44,663 bases of DNA, taken from the NCBI GenBank assembly GCA_029974875.1, contig JARKQP010000352.1, positions 1 through 44,663 on the forward strand. Reading direction: 5' to 3'. The position numbers and the translations under genes are program-made. Under the pieces are notes generated by a model, which was not told the DNA's origin, did no database searches, and saw only the letters and a list, made by a program, of their open reading frames with translations. Below, piece by piece: positions 23,140 through 32,627 of this stretch. Positions within the stretch are counted from its first letter, which is position 1. Every line of letters begins with the position of its first letter. Source of the DNA: Mobilitalea sp. GTDB lineage: Bacteria; Bacillota_A; Clostridia; Lachnospirales; Lachnospiraceae.

Positions 23140-26100
23140 TTGAGGAAAAAGTTGGAAAAAGTGACAGCTCTGATACTGTCAGGTGTTCTTGTACTTAGTC
23201 TTTCGGCCTGCAAAAGCAATACGGAAAAGCCAGTAGAAACAAAGGTAGGCACAGAGACAGAAAACGCAGCCGAAAGTGGAGAGAGTACGCAGGAAGCTTC
23301 AAATGAAACACCGGTCCTCTATGAATCTGTGTATGCAAGTAAAGAAGAAGCATTAAAGGCAGGTTTAGACTTGAATTTGGCAATTTCGGAAGAAGGCATG
23401 ATTCTCTTAAAAAATGAAGCCAAAGCACTACCTCTTGCAGCAAACGCAAAGGTTACATTACTTGGTTATGCGGCGATTGCCCCTAACGCAGGTGCTAGCG
23501 CAAATGGTGGTGATGCATCTGCAGGATCAGCAATTGCGCAGGCAAACGTGATTTCCGGTATGGAGGATGCGGGATTTAGTCTGAACCATACAGTAATTGA
23601 TTTATACACTCAGTGGGCATCTGAGGATGTAAAAGGCGTTGAAGTAGCAGAGGGTACAGAAGCTCCCAAGAAAACTTCAGATATTCTTGTTGCTGAGGAT
23701 TTTGCCAAGGCTTCCAAAACAGACGAGTGGAAAGCCTCTCTTGAAGAATATGGCGATGCAGCACTGGTTGTAATCACCGGTGGTACCGGTCAGGTTGGAC
23801 AGAACGGAAGAACTCATTCCCTGCAGCTTGACGAGGTACAGTACAAGTTGATTGATTATGCAGCAAAAAACTTTGAAAAGGTTATTGTACTGGTTAACAG
23901 GTGTACTCCAATTGAAATCGCAGAGATTCAAAGAAATGATGCAGTTGATGCGGTTCTGAATATCGGTGAACCGGGTGACAACGGATTTGGAGTACTGGGA
24001 AGAGTGATTTCCGGTGAAGTAAATCCTTCCGGTAGAACTGTTGATACATGGGCTGTGGACTTTACAAAAAATCCTTCTTACACTATCTTCAATACCACAA
24101 CAAGTGACACTGCACAGGGTGAGGATGGGGAAGGTACTAAGACTGGTTATACACAGTATAGTGTAAATGGAGAGCTGGTAAACACATGGTCTGTAGGCTA
24201 TGAAGAAGGCATTTATGTCGGCTACAGATATTATGAGACTAGAAGCTTTGAAGAGAACAAAACGGGTTCTAAGGATGCATGGTGGAATGCAAATGTAAAT
24301 TATCCGTTTGGCTATGGTCTATCCTATACTGATTTTGCATGGGAGGTTACAGCTGCTACCGCAGCAAATTCTGCTATCACCAAGGCAGATACACTGACTT
24401 TTGATGTAAAAGTAACAAATACCGGTGATACAGCAGGTAAGGAAGTCGTTCAATTATACTACACAGCTCCTTATGGTACTAAAGAAACTGGTAATGCTTC
24501 CGTGATTGAAAAATCCTATGTTGTTCTAGGCGACTATGTAAAAACAGGATTGCTTGAACCAGGTGCCAGCGAGACTGTTAAGGTTTCCATTGATGTATCT
24601 GACATGGCTTCTTATGATGATGTAACAGATAAGACCTATGTATTGGATGCAGGTACTTATAATGTGAAGATTGCAGGAAATGCACACTATGGTATGAGTG
24701 ACAAGGATGTTGATTTCAATTACACGGTTGCGAAAAAGGAACTATGTAATGAAGCAGTTACCGGTGAAAAAGTTACCAATGCACTGGATGATGTAACGGA
24801 AGGCTTTTCAAGCGAAGGCTACACAGCTTTATCCCGTAGCAATTTTGAAGGAACAATGCCTAATGGCTTTGAAGCGGTAAAGGAAATTTCAGAAAAAGAG
24901 TATGCTACCTGGGGTTATGATAATAGTGCTTTCAATGCTTATTATAATGCAGCAGAAATCGGTACACCGGCTTATGAAGTGGATGCTGCAAAGCGTACTA
25001 CGGATCAGTATTCAACCATTTTGTCTGATCTGGTTGGTGCTGAGGCTGATGATAAAAGATATCAGGAGCTGGTTGAACAGTTGACCTTAGAGGAATTAGT
25101 AAATCTGATAAATTATGGTGGATTTAATTCCCTTGGCATTCCTTACATTGGTAAACCTTACTCCCGTGATACAGATGGTCCTAAGGGTTGGACAGGTAAT
25201 TACACCGATACCAATGACAGATTTAATTACTTCTGCTCTGAGCCCATGATTGCTGCTACCTTTAATAACGATTTCCTTTATCAGATGGGTGAAGTTATCG
25301 GTGAGCAGGGACTGTGGGGTAACAGTACAGTAGAAAACGGTATGGTATACAGCTATACTGGATGGTATGCACCTGGTATGAACCTTCATCGTTCTCCTTT
25401 TGATAGCCGAAATACAGAATACTATTCTGAGGATCCTTATTTGACAGGAAGCTTGGCATCAAGTGTATCTCTGGGTGCAAAATCCAAGGGTTGCTACGTT
25501 ACATTGAAGCATTTTGCATTTCATAATGACGGCGGCGGCGCTATGACCTACCGCTTTGGTCCAATCTCAACCGGTACGCCAATGGATGGCCTGTCAGCAT
25601 GGATGACAGAGCAGACAGCCCGTGAAGTATATCTGAAGGGTTATCAGCAGGCAGTAGAAGAAGGCAAAGCTACCTTTGCAATGGGTTCCTTTACCAGAAT
25701 CGGTAAGGAATGGTGCTCTGCAAGCTATGGTATTATCAATCAAATCACCCGTGGTGAATGGGGATTTGATGGTGCAGTTGTAACAGATATCGTATTATAT
25801 AACGCTTGTAATGCATACCAGCTGATTAAGGCAGGCGCTAATATGATGCTGGATGCCAAGGTATACGGTTTAGAGGGCGGAATTTATCTGGATAAGGATG
25901 AAATTCTTGCCATGGAAGAAACAGATAAAAATATCACTATTTACTGTATGCAGGAAGCCGCAAAGCAGATTCTGTATATGGTTGCAAACAGTAATGCAAT
26001 GCAGCTGCCTAAGGGAGCAAGTATTATTTATGCGGATGCTGTTGATGTTGATGGAGAGGATGTTGCAATTACATTGACAGATGCAAAGGTTGGTACAGCA

Positions 26101-26325
26101 TATACTTCAGAGGCGCTCAATACTGCAATATTAAATACTTACTATCCATATTCTGCAATCACTTACACGGTAGAAGGACTGCCCGAAGGTATGAGCTTTG
26201 ATGAGAAAACAGGTATAATCGGTGGAACACCCTCTAAGGCAGGGAACTATACGGTTAAGCTAACAGCAGGGGCAACTGGCTATGAGCCGGCTTCCATTGA
26301 GCTGCCGCTGGTAGTTGCTGAATAA
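23140..26325 (+). CDS. Lipoprotein GH3-like protein with reversed domain order
   Basis: A surface lipoprotein of 1061 residues. It starts at TTG 23140, decided by AAGGAGGG six bases upstream. The signal peptide ends in the lipobox LSAC (Cys24). The usual GH3 order is swapped: the alpha/beta C-terminal-type domain comes first (about 65-330), then a fibronectin III-like domain (about 390-510). The TIM-barrel domain follows (about 640-960: TDGPKGW, SRNTEYYSEDPYL, LKHFAFHN, nucleophile-position Asp883 in VVTDIV), then a putative Ig (He_PIG-like) domain (about 965-1061). Reversed GH3s are known from rumen clostridia. The acid/base EGxDR motif is not found, and the usual Glu/Arg after KHFA is altered, so catalysis is uncertain. 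Confidence 0.85.
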   Translation: MRKKLEKVTALILSGVLVLSLSACKSNTEKPVETKVGTETENAAESGESTQEASNETPVLYESVYASKEEALKAGLDLNLAISEEGMILLKNEAKALPLAANAKVTLLGYAAIAPNAGASANGGDASAGSAIAQANVISGMEDAGFSLNHTVIDLYTQWASEDVKGVEVAEGTEAPKKTSDILVAEDFAKASKTDEWKASLEEYGDAALVVITGGTGQVGQNGRTHSLQLDEVQYKLIDYAAKNFEKVIVLVNRCTPIEIAEIQRNDAVDAVLNIGEPGDNGFGVLGRVISGEVNPSGRTVDTWAVDFTKNPSYTIFNTTTSDTAQGEDGEGTKTGYTQYSVNGELVNTWSVGYEEGIYVGYRYYETRSFEENKTGSKDAWWNANVNYPFGYGLSYTDFAWEVTAATAANSAITKADTLTFDVKVTNTGDTAGKEVVQLYYTAPYGTKETGNASVIEKSYVVLGDYVKTGLLEPGASETVKVSIDVSDMASYDDVTDKTYVLDAGTYNVKIAGNAHYGMSDKDVDFNYTVAKKELCNEAVTGEKVTNALDDVTEGFSSEGYTALSRSNFEGTMPNGFEAVKEISEKEYATWGYDNSAFNAYYNAAEIGTPAYEVDAAKRTTDQYSTILSDLVGAEADDKRYQELVEQLTLEELVNLINYGGFNSLGIPYIGKPYSRDTDGPKGWTGNYTDTNDRFNYFCSEPMIAATFNNDFLYQMGEVIGEQGLWGNSTVENGMVYSYTGWYAPGMNLHRSPFDSRNTEYYSEDPYLTGSLASSVSLGAKSKGCYVTLKHFAFHNDGGGAMTYRFGPISTGTPMDGLSAWMTEQTAREVYLKGYQQAVEEGKATFAMGSFTRIGKEWCSASYGIINQITRGEWGFDGAVVTDIVLYNACNAYQLIKAGANMMLDAKVYGLEGGIYLDKDEILAMEETDKNITIYCMQEAAKQILYMVANSNAMQLPKGASIIYADAVDVDGEDVAITLTDAKVGTAYTSEALNTAILNTYYPYSAITYTVEGLPEGMSFDEKTGIIGGTPSKAGNYTVKLTAGATGYEPASIELPLVVAE

Positions 26326-26362
26326 TTTTAAAAAAGAAACAAGCATAATAATATATTAATCA

Positions 26363-26404
26363 GAATAGATGCAGGTGCGGCGCAAGCTGCAGTTGCATCT
26401 ATTC
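26363..26404 (+). other. Intercistronic stem-loop between the lipoprotein genes
   Basis: GAATAGATGCA (26363-26373) and TGCATCTATTC (26394-26404) pair perfectly over 11 bases, with inner TGC/GCA pairing. No T-run follows, so it more likely stabilises or processes mRNA than terminates. Confidence 0.6.
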
Positions 26405-26427
26405 ACTGAATCAGGAGGACGAATAGT

Positions 26428-27075
26428 ATGAAGAAACGTTTATTAGCTACTTTATTAATTGCTTCCACAATGGTATTTATGACCGCATGCGGAGGAACTA
26501 AGGGAAATATAGCTTCCGAAAGTGAAGTATCCCCAGAGGTTGTTGAAAACGAAGCTGCCACAGGAACAGAGTATATTTTTGAAGCGGAATATACAGTACT
26601 GGAGGGATTAGAGGGACTGGGCGTATCCGGATCTCCGACCGGCATTGGTCTTGCAAAAGAAAATGCAAATTCAAGCAACGGATTTTATGTAGGAGAGTTA
26701 GGCACCAAAAGTCCTATTACTTTCGTAATCACCTCCGATGCAGATACAACAGCTACGCTGAAAGCGATACTTGGTTCGAATTCGTTAGGAAATTGCACAT
26801 GGAATCCTACCAGCCTTATTGTAACAGTAAATGGTGAGGCAATTCAGTATGAAGAATTTACTACAGAAAATGGAACAGATACAAGTAATCAGGAGAACTT
26901 TAAGACAAAGAAGCTTGGTGAGATTCAGCTGAAGGCAGGAGAGAATACCATTGTATTTTTAGCAGGTGAAAACACCTATCGCAGCAATCTGCCCAGTGCA
27001 CCGTCCATCGACTGTCTTAAGATTACAGCAGATGCAATACTTTCCATGGAGGAAAATGTAGATAATATCGAGTAA
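26428..27075 (+). CDS. Lipoprotein with a carbohydrate-binding-module-like domain
   Basis: A 215-residue surface lipoprotein. The signal peptide has lipobox MTAC (Cys21), followed by an acidic Ser/Glu linker. Residues about 47-205 look like a CBM6/CBM35-type beta sandwich: an opening YIFEAEYTVLEG, SNGFYVGELG, ITFVITSDADTTATLKAIL, and a closing LKAGENTIVFLAGEN then SIDCLKI. It has no catalytic motifs, so it probably holds glycan near the two GH3 proteins on each side. AGGAGG lies just before ATG 26428. The family assignment is by pattern only. Confidence 0.65.
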   Translation: MKKRLLATLLIASTMVFMTACGGTKGNIASESEVSPEVVENEAATGTEYIFEAEYTVLEGLEGLGVSGSPTGIGLAKENANSSNGFYVGELGTKSPITFVITSDADTTATLKAILGSNSLGNCTWNPTSLIVTVNGEAIQYEEFTTENGTDTSNQENFKTKKLGEIQLKAGENTIVFLAGENTYRSNLPSAPSIDCLKITADAILSMEENVDNIE

Positions 27076-27128
27076 AGAAACAGAAGGTTTGTACCTGCGC
27101 TTTCCTGATATAGGAGGGCGCAGGAGAA

Positions 27129-30100
27129 ATGGAGAGAGTTATGGGCTTTATCTGGAGGAATAAAAAAGCAAGAACCTGGTTTGTTGTGACAGTCATCGTA
27201 CTAGCTTTTGAAATTGCTATCACAGGTGTTCTTTTGAACGTACCCATTGTTACGAATTCATTGAGTCTTGTTTTTGGCGGTGAACGTGCAAATATCGTGG
27301 AAGACAACAGAGATGAATGGTATGACAGAGAATATACCAGTAAGAAAGAAGTATTAAATGCAGCAAATGATTTTGTGATTGATGTGGAAAAAGAGGGTAT
27401 TGTACTTCTGAAAAACGAGAATCAGGTACTTCCTCTGTCAGCGGAAAGTACACGTGTCAGTGTATTTGGTAAGAACTCTGTGAATATTGTATATTCCGGA
27501 TCTGGTTCAGCCAGCGGCAGCAGCTCCACAGAACAGAAGACATTGTATGAGAGCTTGGAGGCAGCCGATATCTCCTATAATGAAACCCTGAAGAGCTTTT
27601 ATGAGGATTCCGAAAAATCCGGCAGCGGAAGACCGGGAAATCCTGCGATGACCTCAGGACAGAGAATGTCCGGCTTCGGAACCGGTGAAACATCGATCGA
27701 TTCCTATACATCTGACGTGACAGGTAGTTACGCGGATTATCAGGATGCGGCAATTGTTGTTTTTTCCAGAATTGGAGGAGAAGGCTTTGACCTTCCTAGA
27801 ACCATGACAGACAGCTTCGGCGGTACTGCGATAGCGGGAGCTTCCTCTGACAGCCATTATCTGGAGCTGGATGCAAATGAAACAGCACTTTTGCAGCATG
27901 TGAAAGAGAATTTTGCCAATATTATCGTTGTTTTAAATGTTGGCACCACAATGGAAATCCCGGAATTAGAAGCAGATGAAGATATCGATTCCATTCTCTG
28001 GATGGGATTCCCGGGATCTACAGGTATTATGGCATTGGGACAGATTCTGACAGGAACGGATGCAGACGGCAACCAAATCAGCCCGTCCGGCCATACGGTA
28101 GACACTTGGGCTGCAGATTTTTCAATGGATCCCACATGGTTTAATACCGGCGTTTATGGCAGTGAATTTGGGAATCGTTATCTCTACAATGGTGAAAAAA
28201 CAGATTATGCCTTTGTAAATTATGAAGAAGGTATTTATACCGGATATCGCTATTATGAGACTCGGGGATACGAAGAGCTCAGAGCCAATTCGCAGTCTAC
28301 CTGGTATGAGGATAGTGTGGTCTATCCCTTTGGCTATGGTCTTTCTTATACGACCTTTGACTGGGACGTTTCCTTTGCAATAGCAGACGGAAGCACAATC
28401 AAAGCAGAGGATACCTTGGAAGTATCGGTAACAGTTAAGAATACCGGTGATTATGCAGGAAAAGATGTTGTCGAGCTATATTACAGCGCACCTTATGATT
28501 ATGAAGGCGCCGCCATTGAGAAGGCACATGTTGTATTAGGAGATTTTGCAAAGACAGGACTTCTGGCACCGGGAGAGGAAGAAACACTTACTCTCACACT
28601 GGATGTGAAGGATATGAAATCCTATGACTATGCGGATGCTAATGAAAATGGCTTCATCGGTTATGAGCTGGAAGAAGGAGATTACAACATCATCCTAGGA
28701 AGTGATGCGCATACTGTGAAGGCTAATGCTGTGTACACGTTGCAGGATGATGTTCAGATGCAAACAGATACGAATGCAGAAGGGGAAGAGGCGGAAGTTG
28801 TAAATGCATTTGATGATGTGAGTGCAGGTATCTATGGTACCAATACTTATGCATCTTACGTTTCCCGTAAGGATTTTGCAGGCACTGTTCCCACGGATTA
28901 TCTGGATGATAGTGAAAGAACACTGACAGATGAACTGAAGGAGGCTTTGGATAATTCGATCAAACGAAAATATACCGAGTCTGATGAAGGCAAGCCATGG
29001 GAAGTAACAGGGGATACGTTGTCTACGACACCAGTCAATCATGGTCTGTCTCTTAGTGATATGCTTTATAATGAAGCAGGTAACTATGTGGGAGAAGTAT
29101 CCTTTGATGATTCCAGATGGGAAAGCCTGCTGGATGAAATATCCCTGGATGAAATGAAAAAACTGGTAGGCTTCGGTGCTTTTCGCACCAGTGAAATTAA
29201 GGGTGTGGATGGCGTGGTTGGGAAACCGCTCACGACAGATGCGGATGGACCTAGCGGCTTCACCAGCTTTTTATCAGAATCCGTCATCTACGGAACCTGC
29301 TCCTATCAGGCAGAATGCGTCATGGGATCCACTTGGAACGTTGATCTGGCAGAGAGAATGGGTGAGCTTGTAGGTGAGGAAGGTCTCAGCGGTAATGAAA
29401 AGGGTGATGGCTTACCTTATTCTGGATGGTATTCACCGGCTGTGAATATTCATCGTTCACCGTTTGCGGGAAGAAACTGGGAATATTACAGTGAGGACGG
29501 TCTTTTATCCGGCAAATTTGCTGCAAGCGTGATTCGTGGCGCAGACAAAAAGGGAGTTTACTGTTATGTAAAGCATTTTGCCATTAATGATCAGGAAACG
29601 GATCGTGAATATAATGGTATTCTTGTATGGGCGAATGAACAGGCAATGCGTGAAATTTATCTGTTGCCTTTCGAAATCGCAGTAAAAGAAGGCGGAGCAA
29701 CAGGTATGATGTCTTCCTTCAATCGTATCGGTATGAAGTGGGCAGGCGGCAGCTATGCGCTGCTGACTCAGGTGCTTCGCAATGAATGGGGGTTCCATGG
29801 TTCCGTTATCACGGACTACAGCTTAAATACCTATACACATGTAGATGAGATGATTCGTGCCGGTGGCGATTTGTTCTTGACTCAGGATGTAAAGACCTTT
29901 TCCATGGCGGACGATGCGACTCAGATTACACTCCTTCGTAACGCAACGAAGAACATCCTGTATTCCGTTGTGAACAGCAATGCCATGAGTATCGAAGTAG
30001 ATGGTTATCTGATGCCTGTGTGGATGATTGTTATGATAGCTGTTGATATTGTAATTCTAGCACTGCTGATGCTTTGGGGCGTATTTACCATTCGCTCTGT

Positions 30101-30134
30101 CAAAAGAGCTGAAAAACAGGAAAAGAAAGTATAA
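27129..30134 (+). CDS. Membrane-anchored GH3 enzyme with reversed domain order
   Basis: A 1001-residue GH3 protein with a transmembrane segment at each end (about 15-38 and 957-983), so the body faces outside. The order is alpha/beta domain first, with RIGGEGFDLPRTM keeping the acid/base EGxD pattern. A fibronectin III-like domain follows (NTGDYAGKDVVELYYSAP), then the TIM barrel (DADGPSGF, GRNWEYYSEDGLL, VKHFAINDQETDR, nucleophile Asp896 in VITDYS). All key motifs are present, unlike the upstream paralogue. ATG 27129 is chosen (AGGAGGG 27112-27118); ATG 27141 with GGAGAG is possible. Cytoplasmic tail KRAEKQEKKV. It ends the GH3 island before a strong terminator. Confidence 0.9.
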   Translation: MERVMGFIWRNKKARTWFVVTVIVLAFEIAITGVLLNVPIVTNSLSLVFGGERANIVEDNRDEWYDREYTSKKEVLNAANDFVIDVEKEGIVLLKNENQVLPLSAESTRVSVFGKNSVNIVYSGSGSASGSSSTEQKTLYESLEAADISYNETLKSFYEDSEKSGSGRPGNPAMTSGQRMSGFGTGETSIDSYTSDVTGSYADYQDAAIVVFSRIGGEGFDLPRTMTDSFGGTAIAGASSDSHYLELDANETALLQHVKENFANIIVVLNVGTTMEIPELEADEDIDSILWMGFPGSTGIMALGQILTGTDADGNQISPSGHTVDTWAADFSMDPTWFNTGVYGSEFGNRYLYNGEKTDYAFVNYEEGIYTGYRYYETRGYEELRANSQSTWYEDSVVYPFGYGLSYTTFDWDVSFAIADGSTIKAEDTLEVSVTVKNTGDYAGKDVVELYYSAPYDYEGAAIEKAHVVLGDFAKTGLLAPGEEETLTLTLDVKDMKSYDYADANENGFIGYELEEGDYNIILGSDAHTVKANAVYTLQDDVQMQTDTNAEGEEAEVVNAFDDVSAGIYGTNTYASYVSRKDFAGTVPTDYLDDSERTLTDELKEALDNSIKRKYTESDEGKPWEVTGDTLSTTPVNHGLSLSDMLYNEAGNYVGEVSFDDSRWESLLDEISLDEMKKLVGFGAFRTSEIKGVDGVVGKPLTTDADGPSGFTSFLSESVIYGTCSYQAECVMGSTWNVDLAERMGELVGEEGLSGNEKGDGLPYSGWYSPAVNIHRSPFAGRNWEYYSEDGLLSGKFAASVIRGADKKGVYCYVKHFAINDQETDREYNGILVWANEQAMREIYLLPFEIAVKEGGATGMMSSFNRIGMKWAGGSYALLTQVLRNEWGFHGSVITDYSLNTYTHVDEMIRAGGDLFLTQDVKTFSMADDATQITLLRNATKNILYSVVNSNAMSIEVDGYLMPVWMIVMIAVDIVILALLMLWGVFTIRSVKRAEKQEKKV

Positions 30135-30201
30135 AGCTGCAAATGTGAGAGAATTTACAATCAGTTAAAGAGGCAGAACTGAATAGAGAAAGCACTGCTT
30201 A

Positions 30202-30241
30202 GAGGATATTTTCTAAAGAAATTTAGAAAATACCCTCTTTT
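30202..30241 (+). terminator. Terminator between convergent GH3 and AraC genes
   Basis: GAGGATATTTTCTAAA (30202-30217) pairs with TTTAGAAAATACCCTC (30222-30237) around GAAA, with one mismatch. It is followed by TTTTT. Confidence 0.9.
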
Positions 30242-30245
30242 TGCG

Positions 30246-31130
30246 TTATGAAAATGGGTGACTCTGAAATTCGTTATTAATCATCGTTTCCCTAAATTCG
30301 CTGGGAGAAATTCCTTTTATTTTTTTAAAAGCACGGTTAAAAGAAGATATGCTTGAAAATCCGGAGTCAAATGCTACATCAATTATATGTGCTTTTGGAT
30401 TCGAAATCAAAAATTCTGCCCTCTTGATACGCTCAGTAGTAAGGAAATCTATAAATGTCATATTCGTATATTTTTTGAATAAATGGGAGAAATGGGATTT
30501 GCTAACCCCTATGTGATGAGAAATATCATCGAGTGTAAGGGATTTAGTGCAGTTTTGTGATATGTGAAGGCAAGCCTCTGTCATTAGCTTAGTAGGCTTA
30601 TATTCTGTGTTTGCATCATCAGAGAATTCTTCTTTCTTAGCATTGAGGCAGTATTGTCCAAGCTTTACAAAAAACTCTAGAAGAAGTGAATAGATACGCA
30701 CTTCATTAAAAAGTGTGTCGGAATAATAAAGCTCGGGCAATTCTTTTATTAAAAAAATCATTCTATCCGCATCAATATTTGCGGGGTCATATTTAATGCA
30801 ATGATACTGGTAAAACACAGAAAAATTGCTATTAAACTCACTCATAATCATCAGTAAGTCAATAGGGAACTGAACGAGAATAAAAGCATTTTCAGATACA
30901 TGATCAAGCGAATGCAAATCACCGGGGTAGATTATGACCAGGTCATTAGTTTTAAGGACATATTTGGTGAAATTAACCGTTACTTCACTATTATCATAAA
31001 GGCTTACAAGTATTTCAATATAAGGATGCCAATGCATCGTATCAGAAAAATTCATATCAATTTTCTTTGATACATTAATTTTCTTCCCACTATTAAAATT
31101 CAATCTCTCGAAATAGTTATTCGTATCCAT
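30246..31130 (-). CDS. AraC-family transcriptional regulator with cupin sensor
   Basis: A 294-residue regulator. The N-terminal part (about 15-150) is a cupin-like ligand domain (MHWHPYIEILVSL, LVIIYPGDLHSLDHV). The C-terminal part has two helix-turn-helix units, LTLDDISHHIGVSKSHFSHL and IIDVAFDSGFSSISSFNRAF, with the AraC signature up to KGISPSEFRE. AAAGGAG lies just upstream of ATG 31130. It is divergent from the catabolic cluster starting at 31440 and is the obvious candidate to activate it in response to a sugar or glycoside imported by the ABC system. Confidence 0.92.
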   Translation of the reverse strand: MDTNNYFERLNFNSGKKINVSKKIDMNFSDTMHWHPYIEILVSLYDNSEVTVNFTKYVLKTNDLVIIYPGDLHSLDHVSENAFILVQFPIDLLMIMSEFNSNFSVFYQYHCIKYDPANIDADRMIFLIKELPELYYSDTLFNEVRIYSLLLEFFVKLGQYCLNAKKEEFSDDANTEYKPTKLMTEACLHISQNCTKSLTLDDISHHIGVSKSHFSHLFKKYTNMTFIDFLTTERIKRAEFLISNPKAHIIDVAFDSGFSSISSFNRAFKKIKGISPSEFRETMINNEFQSHPFS

Positions 31131-31168
31131 ATTCGAAAATCTCCTTTATTGGTCATATAGGTGAAGTT

Positions 31169-31197
31169 TTGTATATGATTAGTCTATCATTTATAAT
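31169..31197 (+). promoter_or_regulatory. Candidate promoter of the catabolic cluster with adjacent inverted repeat
   Basis: TTGTAT (31169-31174), a 17-base spacer and TATAAT (31192-31197). ATGAT (31175-31179) and ATCAT (31186-31190) form an inverted repeat inside the spacer. The weak -35 fits AraC-type activation. The rest of the 309-base divergent spacer (31131-31439) shows no gene. Confidence 0.4.
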
Positions 31198-31439
31198 GTC
31201 AGATAGCAATATTTGATATGTTTATAGGGAAGATATGCATACAAAATCGGCAAAGTGCCTTAATACCAATGTTTTTACGGGCACATTATATGCAATAGAA
31301 ATAATTATAATAAAATATGCGCAGGTAATACAGAATTTTTAAAGAGCAGGCTGCATGTAAAATTGATAATATAGAAACAGAAAAACACATTGAAAAATGG
31401 TTTGGCTTTATATTAGCTTAAGAGGAAAGGAGCGGTGTT

Positions 31440-32591
31440 TTGCGTATATTTAAAGTAGGTATACTGGGATCCGGAGTTATAAGCAGAACATATCTTGCCG
31501 ATATAAAAGCATTTTACAAAAAGCTTGAAGTAATCGCTTGCGCAGATATAGATATAGGGCTTTCGCAAAAACTAGCATCGGAGTTTGGTATAAAAAAGGC
31601 ATATACGACGGAAGAATTGTTAAATGATGATGAAGTTGAGATTGCAATAAATCTCACACCACCACAGTTTCATGTTGAGCTGGGCAAGCGGATAATAGCA
31701 GCCGGGAAACATCTTTTCAGCGAGAAACCCTTTGCATCCAATTTAAAAGAGGCAAAGGAATTGCTGGATTTGGCAGAGGCAAAGGGCGTTAAGGTTGGTT
31801 GTGCCCCGGACACCTTTTTAGCATCAGGTCTTCAGAGCGTGAGATATTATCTGGATGCTGGTCTTATAGGAAAGCCTTTCTTTGTCACGGCAAACATGAC
31901 GACCTTCGGGGTTGAAACCTGGCACCCTAACCCTGCACCCTTTTATACAAAGAGAAGCGGCCCTTTATTTGATATGGGATCGTATTATCTATCTGCGATT
32001 GTATCCCTGTTAGGACCAATCGAGAGCCTTGCTGCGCTTGCTGCAAAAGCTAACGATACTAGACATGTATATGTGGGACGGGAGGCTGGAACTGATATTG
32101 AAGTAGGGATCCCTACCCATTACTCTTCTATACTGAGGTTAAAGAGTGGCGCCGTTGTGAATTTGAATGTAAGTTTTGATATTTATAGGTCGAATCTTCC
32201 GATGTTCGAAATTTATGGAGATGGCGGCACCCTCACCTATCCGGATCCGAACTTTGGCGGAGGCACTCCCAGTGTGTATAGGAAAGAGCAGTACACGGAT
32301 CCTGTTTATCAAAAAACAGAGGAAGCTATGGCACGGAAAAATAGGTTCTATGAGCTTCCGGAGCTATATCCCAGAGTGAAAGATTATTCAAGGGGCATAG
32401 GGGTGCTTGATCTTGCGAAAGCGATAGAAACAAACTCGGATAATAGGGCAAATGGCAGCTTGATAATGCACATTACCGAAGCCATAGAGGGAATGATGAT
32501 TTCAGCTGAAAATGGCGGGTTTTACAAAATGAAAACTACCTGTGAAAGGCCGGAGCCTTTAAGACCAGGTGGACATATGGACGAGATTTAA
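31440..32591 (+). CDS. Gfo/Idh/MocA-family NAD(P)-dependent oxidoreductase
   Basis: Likely oxidises a hydroxyl of a sugar, inositol or glycoside. It has 383 residues: an N-terminal Rossmann domain with GILGSGVISRTYLADI, SEKPFASNLKEAKEL (the EKP motif lysine), then the alpha/beta domain with WHPNPAPFYTKRSGPLFDMGSYYL, where the D-x-x-x-Y-like pattern carries catalytic residues. It starts at TTG 31440; AAAGGAG at 31426-31432 and the Rossmann strand right after it decide this. It is the first gene of the plus-strand cluster and is followed by a VOC protein and a TIM barrel protein. Confidence 0.88.
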   Translation: MRIFKVGILGSGVISRTYLADIKAFYKKLEVIACADIDIGLSQKLASEFGIKKAYTTEELLNDDEVEIAINLTPPQFHVELGKRIIAAGKHLFSEKPFASNLKEAKELLDLAEAKGVKVGCAPDTFLASGLQSVRYYLDAGLIGKPFFVTANMTTFGVETWHPNPAPFYTKRSGPLFDMGSYYLSAIVSLLGPIESLAALAAKANDTRHVYVGREAGTDIEVGIPTHYSSILRLKSGAVVNLNVSFDIYRSNLPMFEIYGDGGTLTYPDPNFGGGTPSVYRKEQYTDPVYQKTEEAMARKNRFYELPELYPRVKDYSRGIGVLDLAKAIETNSDNRANGSLIMHITEAIEGMMISAENGGFYKMKTTCERPEPLRPGGHMDEI

Positions 32592-32627
32592 TATTTGACT
32601 GAACAGAGTTGTGAAAGGAGACATAAT

